From NCBI RefSeq assembly GCF_031877795.1, contig NC_133971.1, positions 18,573,171 to 18,637,170 on the forward strand: a stretch of 64,000 bases of DNA, read 5' to 3'. This document shows positions 22,076 to 35,299 of the stretch, one piece after another (positions within the stretch are counted from its first letter, which is position 1; every line of letters begins with the position of its first letter). Source of the DNA: Strix aluco (taxonomy: Eukaryota; Chordata; Aves; Strigiformes; Strigidae). The notes beneath the pieces were generated by a model. That model saw nothing but the letters and a program-made list of their open reading frames with translations. It searched no databases and was not told the DNA's origin. Position numbers and translations under genes: made by a program.

Positions 22076-25000
22076 GTTTGTCAATGCAACTGCCAGGAGT
22101 GGGGGGTGCATCCTTCGATACACTCCTGCTTCCTTGGGTGACATTCCCTAGACTAATCCAAAGGCCACAGCTTGAGGTTTTCTGTGTTGATGAATGTTTG
22201 AGGCATTACTTCCTTCAGTTCCGTACAATCTGTCACAGCTTTATTGATAACCTCTGCTTGTCAGCTTCCATAGAGGAGTATTGCACATGCATATTCTAAG
22301 AGAAGTGCATTTTGTGAAGATTTACTGTGCGTGTTTTCATAGGTCTCAGTAGTCTGTCCAATTTTCTTCTCTTTAATGATTTGACATAATCATAGTTATT
22401 TTTTATTGTAAAATGGGGATCTAGCTGTAAAATATCTGCATCATCCTGACAGAGGAAATGTTTTAAGTATCTTCTTACAGAATCATCATTACTTGTTCCT
22501 CTCTTCTTAAAAATCTGTGATCTCATCTACAATGAAAAGGATATTCATCCTGAGAATTGTGACATTTTCTTTTCTCCCTCCTTTTCTTTAAAATCTGTGA
22601 ACATCCTTTGTGTTCTTCCAAGTATATATGCCAACCTGACAGCTGTCTTGTGCTTTTAATATAACAACCTTTCTTTTTACTGACCTAAGCTTCTGTCCAG
22701 GTCTCTCCTGTGTTGGTCTTTCCACTAATTCTATCTATCTATATACCAACAGGGATGTCTGGGGCTATGCCCCATCCTTCCCTTTTTATGTTTCAATTTT
22801 AAGGATTAGCCTCATCTGAAAGCTATCCTGTTACACCAATAACAGAGGTCGTCTGTCTTAGAGGACTGAAAACCCACCTGAACAGGAGCATTTATTAATC
22901 AGCTCTACCAGGATATGTGTAAGACAGTAATCACTCTGGCATCAAGGCTGGGAATTAAAGGAAACTGAAACAAAGGAACAGAAGGAAATTTTAGTATGAA
23001 ACTCAACAGGACGTCAGTAACCTGTGCATAACTTATGGCTTCAGTAAGACTTTGTAATATTTCTATATATGTCTCCTCTAAATCTTTGGAAATGCACAGT
23101 TCCTGAAGTGTACAGCAGTTTGAGCAGATTGTGAAGGCAAGGAATTTGAACTGTTCTTCATAGAAGAAATTTTAGATACTAAGTTTTTGGTTGCACAATG
23201 CTTCAGTGAATGTCTGAGTATTATTCTGGTTTAGAGCCAGTGTAAGGAAGTTCACACATTTTTTTTTTTTATTGATTTCTTCTCTGTCTCATGTACCAGA
23301 TAGAGACATAAGTTCCAATTCCTTGATTTCTTCCCATGAGAAGAACAAAACCTTGGACACACCAGTATAATTCCAGCTCCAAAGGGCAGATGAGACTTAA
23401 AACTAGCTCTGCAGGTTCACTCTAGCTTCTGGACATGGCTTTCAGGCCTGGTTTTACAAGAGGAACCTTGCTTAGATTGTTTTGTGTTTGAATTAGACTT
23501 GTAAATAATAATTTTGGAAAAGAGAAGGGTATTTACATTACTGATATTGAATTTTGCCTTTGTCTAATAAAACTTTCCTTATCCAAACTGGGGAGAGGGT
23601 GGGATAATATAATCTAAAAGTAAACTATAAATAAAAACAAAATTAAAAAGAAAACACAGTACAATTTTAAACCAAAAACCAGTGAAAATACTGAGGACTA
23701 AAGAAATGAAACTGTGTTTTCTACTGATTTTCCAACTGAAGGTCTCTGTTCCTCTTTTTGTGTTTCTATCTAGTAATAAAAGGTCTGTTTTTCCTTAAGG
23801 TATAGCTTGTCTAATGTAACATTTTCACAAGTCATGGGAATGCTTTTGTCAAATCCAGGGGCCAAGGGTAAAGAGAAAACAAACACATAATCAACTCCTT
23901 TTTGCCACATATATGATATCTCATTTTTATTTCTAGTTTGGTTTTTTTTCCCCCTTTATTTGTTGGTACCATTAGCAGATCTGCCCACACTGTGGGTGAT
24001 GTAACTCTGAACATACCAAGATGCTCTTACCTTCAGAGACTTGTACTGTCTCTTTCACTACTAAGTACAGGCTTTCATTTATCTGATGCCAGTCACTACT
24101 CTGTTTCTCAATCCTTTCTCAGAAATATTTTGTCTGGCTTCTTTATGGAACATTGGTCACTGAAGCATTGCTAGTCTGATCTGATGAGGCTATTACAGTG
24201 TTCATTGCATGCCTCAAATTTCAAATATCTTGCTTTATATTCACCAGAAAATACTTATTTTTTAATTAAGTACAATCAAGAATACCCATGTTTGAAAATG
24301 TTATATTTTATATTCTATTGATATTAAAAAGGGGGTTGAAAGGGAGGACCTTGACAAGGATTAGAAGTATTTTCCAAAAGTACTACTTAAAAGGGCAATA
24401 CTATTTCAAATGGCAAGTGCAAACAGCCAAAACTAAAATGAACTTTTCTTTTACAAATATTACATTAACTGTCACTTTTTACTGTATTTTAAGAAGACAG
24501 ATATTTTGAATCCTCTAATCACTACCAGCACTGTATTTCTTCCTTTAAATAGTACATTTGCAATTTGTCCCTTGTTAAGTGAGCATTTCTGTCTTGGCTT
24601 AACAAATGGTATGTTCAAAATTACTTTCAAAAGCATTGCTTGCTTCTATTAAAAATATTTGGGCAATCAATCCTGACAAATTACGGTAGAAAGACTAATT
24701 TGTGCAGACAGAGAAAACTTTTGTTAGATATTTTTATGTGCTGAGTTTCTTCCTAACATTTCTGTAGTCAGCTACAGAGCCAAATCATCTCTGTTATAAT
24801 CTGTGTGAAGTTAATGGAGAAGTTTTATGGCTGAACTTGGTGAATAAAGTATGCAGCTGCAATACACAGCTACTATGTAAAGCAAAAACAAAATTTATTA
24901 TCTGCTCTGTATACATCCATGGATTTTTATGCTGCACCTATTCCCTTCCTTTTCAATATCTTTACCTTGTCCTGGTCCACATTTCTCAGACCACGTCAGA

Positions 25001-25230
25001 ATTGATTTCTTGACTTGAGAGACAAATTGCTGTAAAATGAGGAATTATTGTACAAAATATGTGAATTTCATAACAGAGATATTTGTTGATTGACTAGCTA
25101 AAACATGGAAAGACATCACTTCATGAAGGGATGCTGTGAATACTGTCTTGCTCTTTAAAAAAGTTTCAGTGTTTTTCATGGTAGAGTTTTATACAGAAGG
25201 TCATATAATGGAGTTATGTAATTCTCCTTC
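22076..25230. other. Unique DNA, no gene seen
   Basis: AT-rich sequence with no frame above about 78 residues and no domains. Short T-runs and a CTAT microsatellite (about 22731-22744) are the only simple repeats. Confidence 0.5.
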
Positions 25231-25372
25231 TCTTTTTCCTCTCCCTTTCCCCCTCCCCCTCCCCCTCTCCCTCTCCCTCTCCCTCTCCCTCTCCCTCTCC
25301 CTCTCCCTCTCCCTCTCCCTCTCCCTCTCCCTCTCCCTCTCCCTCTCCCCTCTCCCCTCTCCCTCTCTTCCT
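25231..25372. repeat. CCCTCT hexanucleotide tract (GGGAGA on minus strand)
   Basis: Roughly 85 bases (about 25264-25347) are pure CTCCCT units, with C/T-rich imperfect shoulders. The strand is all pyrimidine and its complement is all purine with regular GGG runs separated by three bases. Such sequence can in principle form G-quadruplexes on the minus strand or triplex (H-DNA). It creates long low-complexity open frames on both strands (Leu/Ser-rich and Gly/Arg-rich) that are not genes. Confidence 0.95.
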
Positions 25373-26294
25373 TCCCTACTTCCTTTTTGGCTCTTTTGGT
25401 CTTATTTCTCCCTTTATTCACCTGTTGGCATGAAAATGACAAAATTGCTTGTGTTAGTAGCTCAAATCGCATTGCTTGTATGTTTGTTTGAATTACATAC
25501 AATTTAGTAGAATACTGATTGAATCAATGGTGAAAATGGAGTACAGCATTTTAAAGGGATCATACTGACTATTCTGGAAGAATCATTAAGGTAGTCTGTT
25601 TCATATGAGGGGTTTAAATATGTGGGAGAAAACTTTTAAAAGTTATTTTTTCATTTATCACTGTACAGGAAGTAAACTTTATTTAGGTTGGTCATTTCAT
25701 GCTAGGATTTTGACATTAATCTTCAGTAAATGAAGACATGTCTCTTGTGCCTGTGTAATTCAGGGATAAACCAAACAGAATAGGCAGAGATTTGTAGATG
25801 AGGTCATTCTTTAACAAAAGATGAGAGTGAAGAAAAGTATGAAGAATTATAGATTCCTCCAAAGAGAAAAAATTTCAAACAAGACTTTGGCCACAGTGAT
25901 CTGAACAACTGAGGACACAGGTTTAATTTTCAGGAATAGGCTGGATGCACTTAAATGTTGACAGGATGTGGTTCTTCACTTGGCACAGGATGTACTATGA
26001 GTTTTTGTAAAATGCATATTCAAGTCACTTCCAATTCCCAGTTGTACTTAGAGTCTAAAATGTGAGTGAGAGACAGGAGAGAAAGAATGGCCCCTGAAGA
26101 TATCTCAGGCTCTATGCCCAGATTCTTGATGCAAATATTTTACACCAAGGACAAATACTTTTCAGATATTTCAGAAAATGAATGAAGATTTGCCAAAATA
26201 GAACGAATCAGAAAGCGTAAATACATTCTGAAAACTGTAGCCATATAAAAGAGTATACAATACAAAAGTATACAATACATACCTATAAAGGGAT
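25373..26294. other. Unique DNA, no gene seen
   Basis: AT-rich, non-coding, with no recognised repeat. Confidence 0.45.
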
Positions 26295-26299
26295 GGTAA

Positions 26300-27148
26300 T
26301 GTTTTGCTGATTAAGGATACCAATTAAACTTGGACACCAGAGTGAAAAGAGTAGGCGTACTTTACTAGTGATAACCAAGTAATGTAACAGCGTAATACAG
26401 AAAACATGCAGTTAGAAGAAGCAGAATAGTGCACTTAAAGCAACAAACAGGAAAATACAGGGTAATGCATCAAATCATTACTACACGAGAGAGAGAGAAT
26501 AGTGATTAAGATAAATACATCACCACTTGCATATATTACCATCATCATCATCCAGATCTGCAGACACTGGGCAGCCCCGGTTACAGCGAGGATTTGGAGA
26601 GCCTGTCCCGGCAAGTGGGAAATCCTACGCGGTGCATCCACCCGTAGGTGAGGCATCCAAAGTCACTGCAAACGGACCCAGCCTTATATACCAGAGATCG
26701 ACAAGCCAGAATAGCTGGCACCTTTGTTTTGAGCGGAAAGTTTCTGGTTTCATTCTCCTGTTGGATTCCCCCCAAAGCTTGGCCAGGGCTCGGGGGGGGG
26801 AACCAAGGGAGTTTCTAACAAGGCCAAATACTTGGGTTCTCAGCCTTGAACAAGGCTGCAAAAGGAACGTTGAATACATTCTCTCCTCATTACTGATTAT
26901 ATTTTGTCTTTCACAAGTGAGTTTACCTATTTTATTAATGATTACATACTAAGTTAGCAGCTTCAGCTTGGGGCCTGTTGTTCAGGCTGCAGTATTTCAA
27001 TGCTTTAGCACTTTTTACACCAGCATAAATGGGTTGTTATAACTTAGTACAATACCTACTGGAAAAATGATTATCAGTTATAAAATATACAGGATTCATC
27101 TATAGGTCAACTCAGGCTTGGGCCTCTTGTCCAAACCTTAGCACTTCA
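26300..27148 (-). mobile_element. Long solo LTR, minus strand, TSD GGTAA
   Basis: An 849-bp element is bounded by exact GGTAA duplications (26295-26299 and 27149-27153). On the minus strand it starts TGAAGTGCTAAGGTTTGGAC and ends TTAATCAGCAAAACA, with the TG...CA ends of an LTR. A minus-strand TATATAAGGC box lies at 26691-26700, and AGTAAA at 26361-26366 may be the polyadenylation signal. The region between, with CCGGGGCTGCCC and a GATGATGATG run, would be R/U5. U3 is about 450 bp, longer than in the other LTRs here. There are no viral genes. I do not recognise the family. Confidence 0.82.
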
Positions 27149-27290
27149 GGTAATATACTGGAATAACGAAGAATGACAACATTCTTTGTTATTTTATATC
27201 CTATTCAAGAAACTGAAGTAAGGACATTACACTGTTCTTAGCTTTGGAAATATAGTTATTGCAGTGAGCAGAAGACATTGCGTTATTGTG

Positions 27291-27512
27291 TAGAATCACA
27301 GAATAATTGGAAACAATCTCTGGAAGTCATCTTGCCCAACACCCTTGCTCAAGCAGGGCAACGTAGAGCCAGTTGTACGGGGCTGCGTTCAGATAGCTTT
27401 TGAATATCTCAAAGGATGGAAACCCCACCTCTGCCTTGGGCAACCTGTTCCAGTGTTCGGTCACCCTTATACTAAAGCAGTGTTTCCTGATCAAGAGGAA
27501 CCTCCTGTGTTT
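27291..27512 (-). mobile_element. Old CR1 3' end, minus strand
   Basis: It begins with the complement of the CR1 tail (TAGAATCACAGAATAATTGG). It then runs through CAACACCCTTGCTCAAGCAG and TTTTGAATATCTCAAAGGAT to GGCAACCTGTTCCAGTGTTC, the usual avian CR1 3' UTR read backwards. It is degraded and 5'-truncated. Confidence 0.9.
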
Positions 27513-30500
27513 ATTTAGTTTAATACTGGAAAAATAAAAGTTAGATTAAACTAATGAGCACTCTAACTTTCAAATTAATGTTGTTACCTATCTTCCTTTT
27601 GAAGCTTGATGGTGTGTCAGCCACATGCAAGTTTCCTAAACCTTTTTACTGATCTGAAGCACACATATGAAAGAGGAACCTTAAATTTTCTTCAAGAGAA
27701 GATAGATGTTAATTGGCTTTATTAAAGCTATGTAGATTTTGCTAAAGTATTTCTCTCTTGTTCAAGTTTCAGTATGTTCAGTGAAATGTTCTTGAAATGT
27801 TTCCTTTTAATTATCTGGCATCACTTCTAGCAAACCCTTCCTTCATACTTCTAGAACTAGAAATTCCTGCCTATTTCAAGTCAACATTATGTCAGTCTAT
27901 CCCAGTTTGAATTTCATTTTGAAACTTAGTATTTCATGAAGCTGTTTGTGTATAAACCCCTGAACTGTGAGTAACATTTGAGATGCATGTACTAGTCACC
28001 CACTCCTGTTGATCCAGACTGAATATCAAACTTCATTTTTCAAAGACATCAACTATCAGCTGACTTCACTGGAGATCTGCGGCACTAATCCACTTGCTTT
28101 AATTAACATTTGATTTTTTTTTTTTAAATATTGTGGTTTCTTGTTTTTAATTTATGTGTGACAGATGTGAAAATGTCTAAGCCCGTGTAAGGAGTTAGCG
28201 TCTCAAAATGTTTTTCTGAAAGGTGTGTAATGGCATTAGCCTTCAATGGAAGCAGAGTTGAGTCAATACAGCACACAACACACTTTGGCAACCCAGCAGT
28301 TCACCTGTTTCCTTGTCATGTGTTCTTTGACACTGCTGGGAATTTTCATCCCCTAATTTCTATGCTCTTTTCTTTAGAATTAGTGTACATTATTACATCA
28401 TATCATACAAATCTTTCTGCTGGTAGCATAGGAAAAACAATTCAGGAACTTCCTAAGTTTTGTCCTGGAAAGACTTCACTTTATATTATTTTTGTTTCAA
28501 GTAATGTGTCTCTTCTCTTCTTTCCCTCCCAGACACACAACTTTCTTAGGTAAGTTGAAAGAAAATGTAACTGGAGAATTCAAAGATGTGTCATAGTGAT
28601 TCAAGAAGAAGAGATACCCAGGTGCATTATGGGACGTACACTCCAAATAGTGAGTTCAGCAACACCTAACCTGTGCCTCTAGGAAGACACCACACACACA
28701 TTTTCATTTTTTTCATGGGATAAAGGAGATGATAGAATTTTCAGTAGGAAAAAAAGTTTGTTTGGTTGGGTTTTTTAATGAAAAATATCAGTTTTCTAAG
28801 GGAGAAGAATACCCTGACCCCCATCTTCCCTCTTACTCAGCAGCTGTGAAACATAATGAAAGTACAGTATGACTCCATTTGAATCGGATAAGAATACGAG
28901 GAACCCAAAATGCAACATTCTTAATGTATCGCAGTGGCATTGTAAAATTGGTGTGGGGGAGCCTAGTCAGCTCTTTTTCATTTCTGATCAAACTATTTTT
29001 CAATAAGAGCTGAAAAAAATCTGCAGGAAGCAGACAGTCTTGGGAAAAAAATCCTGTCAAAAAATGCCTAATGATTCATAATTTGTATTGCATGCAAATA
29101 GGCAAGGAATGGCAGAGAAAAGCAATTCCTTGCCTATTAACAGAATCGAATACTTCCTTTCATTGCTAATCATTGTGTATATCATATAACAGGTGTTCAT
29201 TCTAGTCCTGACAAAAACTTTTCCTGTACTAGACACTTACTCTCTTGCTCTCATAATATATCATAAAATAGTCCCCAGCTTGTGGTAACACTGAATCTTC
29301 ACAGACTACATCTTTGCCAACCAATTTGCTTTCCATAAAAACAGTCATACTATCTCCTTTCCCCTTTCCTTCTTTCTTTACTGCTCCTTTCAGCTTGCAG
29401 TTAATGTCCAGTATTTAGATGTTTTCGTTATGTATGTTTTGTTTTAGTCCTGGTGATAGGGCTTCGTCTCCCCATGCCTTCTTGCATTTCTGTTTTTAGC
29501 CTCAGTACATACAGCTTGTTCCTTACAAGACTCACAGTGGTGACTGCAGGAAGAAGCTAATCTTAGCTGGAATATCTAGATTTTAGTGTGTTATAAATAT
29601 CTATGAATTGTAATTAAATGTTCCTTTTGCAGTTGGAATATCTTTTACAAATTTGTGAAGACAGAATTAATGGCCTGAATTGTATTACTAAGTTTTCCTT
29701 TATTTGTTCTCTTGTACTTACCTCATTTAAATAAACAAGTAAAAAGGTTGTGTACACTGACAATCTTATTAGTATCCTCCGCTCTAGCCTGTCCAAGGTG
29801 ACCTGGTGACCTAGTGCATGTTTATTTCCAAGTTGTAGAATACAGAGAAGTAATCTGTGAAGCTTTTTGTCTTTAAAGATTTGCCCTGCAGTTTGAGCAA
29901 TACTGAAGCTTTAGGTTTTTATGTAGGTAATAACTTGCAGTGGTCAGCACAATAGGTACACATAGGCCAACAAATAAAAAAACCCACAGCTGAACAATGG
30001 AGATTTGTATGACCTTCAGGTGAAGTGCTGGTGATAACATCAGGTATGTATTTAAATAAAGCAAACTCTCTTGGGATTCCCTATTCAGCTGGTGTGAAAC
30101 AAATAACTGAAGGAGGCATTATGTACATGTTTTTTCTTCTCTTTGTTGTTATACATATTGCAGTAGGGTGGCTCATTAACATTTTGTCTAAGAGGGCTGC
30201 TAACTGGGGTTAGAGTTCACAACAGTGAGGGTGATAAAATGATTAAATTAAAAAGGGATTTTGAAATCCTTCTTTGGCAAATGTTTTCCCAGTGCTGTGA
30301 AGGTGATGTGAAGGTGGTGTGAAGACATTAACACATTCAAGTGGAGTATGTGGGGAATGGTCTGATGAAGAAGACATAGTAGTTCTCAAAGAAGCCCTTT
30401 TTTGTAGTGTTGCGTTCTACTTTAGTAAAACAGAGAACTGTTTTCTTACTCAGCTGAAATTTCCACTCATCCTCAGAGGGAAGAACTAACCCAGTACTGG

Positions 30501-33110
30501 GTGTCTGTTCGAAAGATGCATGTTCTAGTTAAGCCTGCTAGAGATTGTGTATTGAGTCAGAAATTATATCCATCCTGCTTACTGTATGGTCCTTTTCCAT
30601 CTCTGTGGTATTTCAGCAAAATATATGTTGCTTCTCTCCTTCTTTAGTGTCTTAACTACATATGGCTATGCCTCAGGATTGCTATAACTGTTGTCATAAT
30701 AAAAACAGTTCCAAGTCTGCTTCTGACTACTCCAGATATCAGTATAGTGGTCAGCTTCCAAAAACGGAAGACCTTTTTCCAGCTGTCTGGTCTCATTCAC
30801 GTTGTTGCCATGACTTAATAGTGTGATGGGAAGGTCTTGTCACAGGATGTTCAGGATAAATGAATTGCATTCCTAAAATGAAACCAGCTCAGATGAGTTC
30901 TGATAAAGTGGGAGATAATTCAGTATACCTCTGTGTAAAATGGGATATCATGATTACCAAGATTTGGGAGAGGCTTTAAAAGTCTAAGTTCTTCACCTGA
31001 TTTGTTGCACTGTGTGGGTAAATTGAATGTGTTCTCATTTATAGTATTTGCTTTACATCTATTAGATCATTTAACAAGTTCTTTAAGAGTGCATAAGATA
31101 GTGCTGTCATAGGTTAAACTAAAACCTATATTATCTTGTTGGATTTTTAATGCCTTACAGTAATTTTAACACTTTTTAATGCTTAAAAGAAAGTTTAGGG
31201 ACATTATGGTAAGCTGAGAAACTTTTTTTATTGGCTTGATTTTATTTAGCATTAATATTTACACTGCTTAGATGTAGGTACTATGTTTTTAGGTATAGGA
31301 AAACCTACCAGGGAATGAAAATCAACTTTTGTTCACTGCAGGCTTCAGGCAGGTATAACTTGGGGAGGGAGGAGCAGGGTAAAAAAAAAAAGCCAGGATT
31401 GCTATTTCCCTATTTCAGGAGGAAAATGATGATTCTCAAAGATTTGGATGCTGGAATAAACTTCACCAAAGACAATTTAGGCAGTAGGGTAATTGGCAAG
31501 AAGAAAAAGGAGACATGTTCAGTTAATAAATTCTACCTCTGGGCTCCTAAGCATAATACCTCCACATGTATGTAATTTATATATATTAATGTATCTATAA
31601 AACACACACACACCATCCCACCATATACTCAATCTATTAACATTTCCAAAGCACTTGTCACAGTCCTGTCTGAGCTTTGTACGGAATTAAAACACCACCA
31701 TAAATATTTCAAAAGTAGCAATTAATTGTCCTTCTTATGCCAGATAAAATGCTAAGCTGATGTTTCTGAAGAAAAATGATGGTTGCAATCCTGCTCTCAT
31801 TTTAGTGAAAGACTGTTATTGTATAATCCTATTTTATTGCTTTCATGCTGGTCCTTTGGGAAAGCTTGAGTGATGAAGCAGGTCTTACAAAATAATCTAA
31901 AGATTGTAAGGTGATGGCTTTTCTTAGATATTTCTGTCTTGGACTTACACTTAGCTGTTAAGTGTAGTGCACTTGTTAATCACAGCAGTAACAGCTACAG
32001 ATGAAAGCCTTGAATCTGTGCCAGCATTGCACTACAACAACTACAGACCTTCAGTCTGGGTGAAATAAAGCAAAAAACCACATTTCTGGAAAGCCCTTCC
32101 TATGTCCCCCAAATGATTTCTTTCCCAGTGTGCAGTTAGCTCACTTATGAAAGCTTGTTTCTTTCCCAGATCTTAAGAAATCTATCCATCACTGTCACCC
32201 AAAGATACATGAATTAATGCTACTCAGAACACAACACTCTTAATTACTCTAAAGAAGTATCATACTTTTTTCCAATCTCAACCATAAATGCAGTCCTTCC
32301 TGTTTTCTTTCTTCATTCATTCTTGGTTTGGGTGGGATTTTGCCACAATCTTCAGCCAAGTTCTTCACTTCTCCTTTACTGCAGAGGGGGTCAGCCACAG
32401 GCTGTTCTGTACACAGAAAAATTCCTGTATTCCTTCTTTACCTCACTATTTTCAGTTTCACACCCTCCTAATGAGCCACATGTATCTAATCAAATAATTC
32501 TTCAGAAGAACCTCAGTGGTGCTGAATTAACGTGGATGGGGTAGACTAACATCGTGTAATAATAAGTTTGTGCAACTCCAGACAAATTGCTCACAGTCTC
32601 TAACATTATGCCAAAAATGCAAAAAGCCGTCAAATTGCTGCATTATAGAGTAACTGAAGGGTTAGTTTTATGAGTACTTAGTACAATGCATACCGCCTCC
32701 AAATTTACATAATCTTTCTGAATTCAGTGGTTACCCATTAAGAGGAAACACCAGTCTCAACAACATTTGCCGGAGATGTAGATGTTAGCTGAAAGTGAAT
32801 ATCTGTTAAGAGAAATAAATCTATAGGACTTTTTTTGTCAAGGCAAAGCATTAATATTAAATCACCTCTGTAATTTTCTCTTATTATCCTATTATTAGTA
32901 GTATATATTATACCAGCTCTAGAATTTAGCAGACATTATTACTTTTTTCACAAAAAAGTTGTGTGTAACATTAGTCCATGCAATGTTGTGTGAGATGCAA
33001 AGTCTGCTCTGCTGGCTTTCACTGCAGACTCATGTTAACCAAGTTCTTACTTGCTCTTGCCATTTGCTGACAAGGGCACAGCAATCATGAAATAATAGAT
33101 TTCTCTATTC
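27513..33110. other. 5.6 kb of unique DNA, no gene seen
   Basis: No recognised repeat or domain-bearing frame. The longest frame (107 residues, 28230-28553) ends against TTTCCCTCCCAG...CTTAGGTAAGTTG, which resembles splice signals but without a plausible exon between them. There is a CACACACAC run near 31602-31612. Confidence 0.5.
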
Positions 33111-35299
33111 TTAGAGAGGCCAGGAGAGGAGGCAGCAGAACTGACATCCTGGACTTCCAAAGGGCTGACTTTGTCTTGTTTGGGCACCTGCTTGACAGCA
33201 TGCCTTGGGAGATGGTCCTGAAGGGTATAGGGGTCCAGGAAGGCTGGGCACTCCTTAAGAAGGAAGTCTTAATGGCTCAGGACCAGGTGCTGTAAGAGAA
33301 GCTGGCAAGACAGAAGACCATCCTGGCTAAACAGGGAGCTTTGGATGCAACTCAGGGAGAAAAGGAGAGTTTACAGCTTTTGTAAGAAGGGGCTACCCAC
33401 TCACAATGACTACAAAGATGCTGTGAGGCTATGCAGGGTGGAAATCAGGAGGTCTAAAGCCCAGCTGGAAATTAATCTGGCTTCAGCAATCAAGGATAAC
33501 AAGAAATGTTCCTATAAGTATGTCAACAACAAAGAAAAGACTAGGGAGAGCCTCCATCCCCTGCTAGACACAGGAGGCAACATGGTAACAAGTGATGAGG
33601 AAAAGGCTGAGGTGCTTAATGCCTTCTTTGCCTCAGTCTTTAACAGCAAGACTAGTTGTATTGAGGGAATCCAGCCTCCTGAGCCAGAAGACAGAGACTG
33701 GGAGAACAACCTCCCCACATTCCAGGAGGAGACAGTCAGTGACCTACTGCATCACATAGACATACACAAGTCTATGGGACCGGATGGGATACACCCGAGG
33801 GTGCTGAAGGAGCTGGCTGGGGTGCTCGCCAAGCTGCTTTCCATCATTTACCAGCAGTCCTGGCTGACTGGGGAGGTCCCGATAGATTGGAAATTGGTCA
33901 ATGTGACGCCCATCTATAAGAAGGGTCGGAAGGATGATCCAGGAAATTACAGGCCTGTCAGCTTGATGTCAGTGCTCGGGAAGCTGATGGAGCAGCTCAT
34001 CCTGAGTACCATCACACAACACATGCAGGACAACCAGATGCTCAGGCCCAGTCAGCAGGGGTTTATGAAAGGCAGGTCCTGCTTGACAAACCTGATCTCC
34101 TTCTACGACAGGGTGACCTGCTTATTGGATGAGGGAAAGGCTGTGGATGTCTACCTTGACTTCAGTAAGGCCTTTGACACCGCTTCCCACAGCATTCTCC
34201 TTGCGAAACTGGCTGCTCGTGGCTTGGATGGGCACATGCTTTGCTGGGTAAAAAACTGGCTGGATGGCCGGGCCCAAAGAGTTGTGGTGAACGGAGTTAA
34301 TCTTATCGGCGGCCAGTCATGAGTGGTGTCCCCCAGGGCTCGGTTTTGGGGCCACTCCTGTTTAACATCTTCATTGATGATCTAGACGAGGGGATCGAGT
34401 GCATCCTCAGTAAGTTTACAGATGACACCAAGTTGGGTGGGAGTGTTGATCTGCTCGAGGGTAGGGAGGCTCTGCAGAGAGACCTGGACAGGCTGGAGCA
34501 ATGGGCTAAGGCCAAGTCTAGGAGTTTCAATAAGGCCAAATGCCGGGTGCTGCACTTGGGCCACAACAACCCCCAGCAGAGCTACAGGCTTGGGGAGGAG
34601 TGGTTGGAGAGCTGCCAGTCAGAGAGGGACCTGGGGGTGTTGATTGACAGCTGGCTGGACAGGAGCCAGCAGTGTGCCCAGGTGGCCAAGAAGGCCAATG
34701 GCATCCTGGCTTGCATCAGCAATAGCGTGGCCATCAGGGACAGGGAAGTGATCCTGCCCCTGTACTTGGTACTGGTGAGGCCGCACCTCCATTACTGTGT
34801 TCAGTTTTGGGCCCCTCACTACAAAAAGGACATTGAATTACTGGAGCGTGTCCAAAGAAGGGCAACGAAGCTGGTGAAGAGTCTGGAGCACATGTCGTAC
34901 GAGGAGCGGCTGAGTCAACTGGGGTTGTTTAGTTTGGAGAAGAGGAGGCTGAAGGGACACCTCATCGCCCTCTACAACTCCCTGAAAGGAGGTTGCAGAG
35001 AACTGGGGATGAGTCTCTTTAACCAAGTAATAAGCGACAGAGGAAGAGGTAATGGCCTCAAGTTGCACCAGGGAAGGTTTAGACTGGATATTAGAAGTAT
35101 TTCTTTACAGAATGGGTTGTTAGGTGTTGGAATGGGCTGCCCAGGGAGGTGGTGGAGTCCCCATCCCTGGAGGTGTTGACTTAGGGTTGACTTAGCGCTG
35201 AAGGATATGGTGTAGTTGGGAACTGTTAATGTTGGGTTGATGGTTGGACTGGATGATCTTCAAGGTCTTTTCCAACCTAGACAATTTGGTGATTCTGTG
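33111..35299 (+). mobile_element. Largest CR1 copy: most of ORF2 and the 3' UTR
   Basis: A 2.2-kb 5'-truncated CR1 starts in the end of the endonuclease/linker region (TDILDFQRADFVLF-like, DSMPWEMVLKGIGVQEGWAL). It continues through the whole reverse transcriptase to the 3' UTR and ends at about GATGATCTTCAAGGTCTTTTCC then GGTGATTCTGTG. The left boundary with unique DNA is close to 33111; no clear duplication is visible. Its 3' UTR (TTGACTTAGCGCTGAAGGATATGGTGTAG) is the same type as 19915-21551 and 38103-38382. The coding content is described in the next entry. Confidence 0.96.
33120..35210 (+). pseudogene. CR1 ORF2 reverse transcriptase, disabled
   Basis: ORF2 makes the endonuclease/reverse transcriptase that primes cDNA synthesis at nicked DNA. 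Here a stop at about 33294-33296 (AQDQVL*) closes the linker segment. A 325-residue frame at 33345-34322 then carries the fingers (DPGNYRPVSL), the RT1 block (SQQGFMKGRSCLTNL), and YLDFSKAFDT with one residue lost just before it (VDVYLDF for VDVVYLDF). It ends in NWLDGRAQRVVVNGV. Indels near 34305-34318 shift the frame. The second frame, 34319-35179 (286 residues), starts at [15 protein letters not shown] and has FTDDTKLGG in place of FADDTKLGG at the catalytic DD. It runs through the thumb/C-terminal blocks until a one-base loss near 35092 (TTAGAAGT for TTAGGAAGT) garbles the end. At least three disabling changes make this copy non-functional. Confidence 0.93.

Noticed and set aside
25136..25507. 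Plus-strand 123-residue and minus-strand 108-residue frames rich in Leu/Ser/Pro and Gly/Arg
   Set aside because: They are translations of the CCCTCT tract on either strand and have no coding features.
28501..28560. Possible splice sites TTTCCCTCCCAG and CTTAGGTAAGTTG
   Set aside because: The enclosed segment would be only about 17 nt, and no partner exon is evident.
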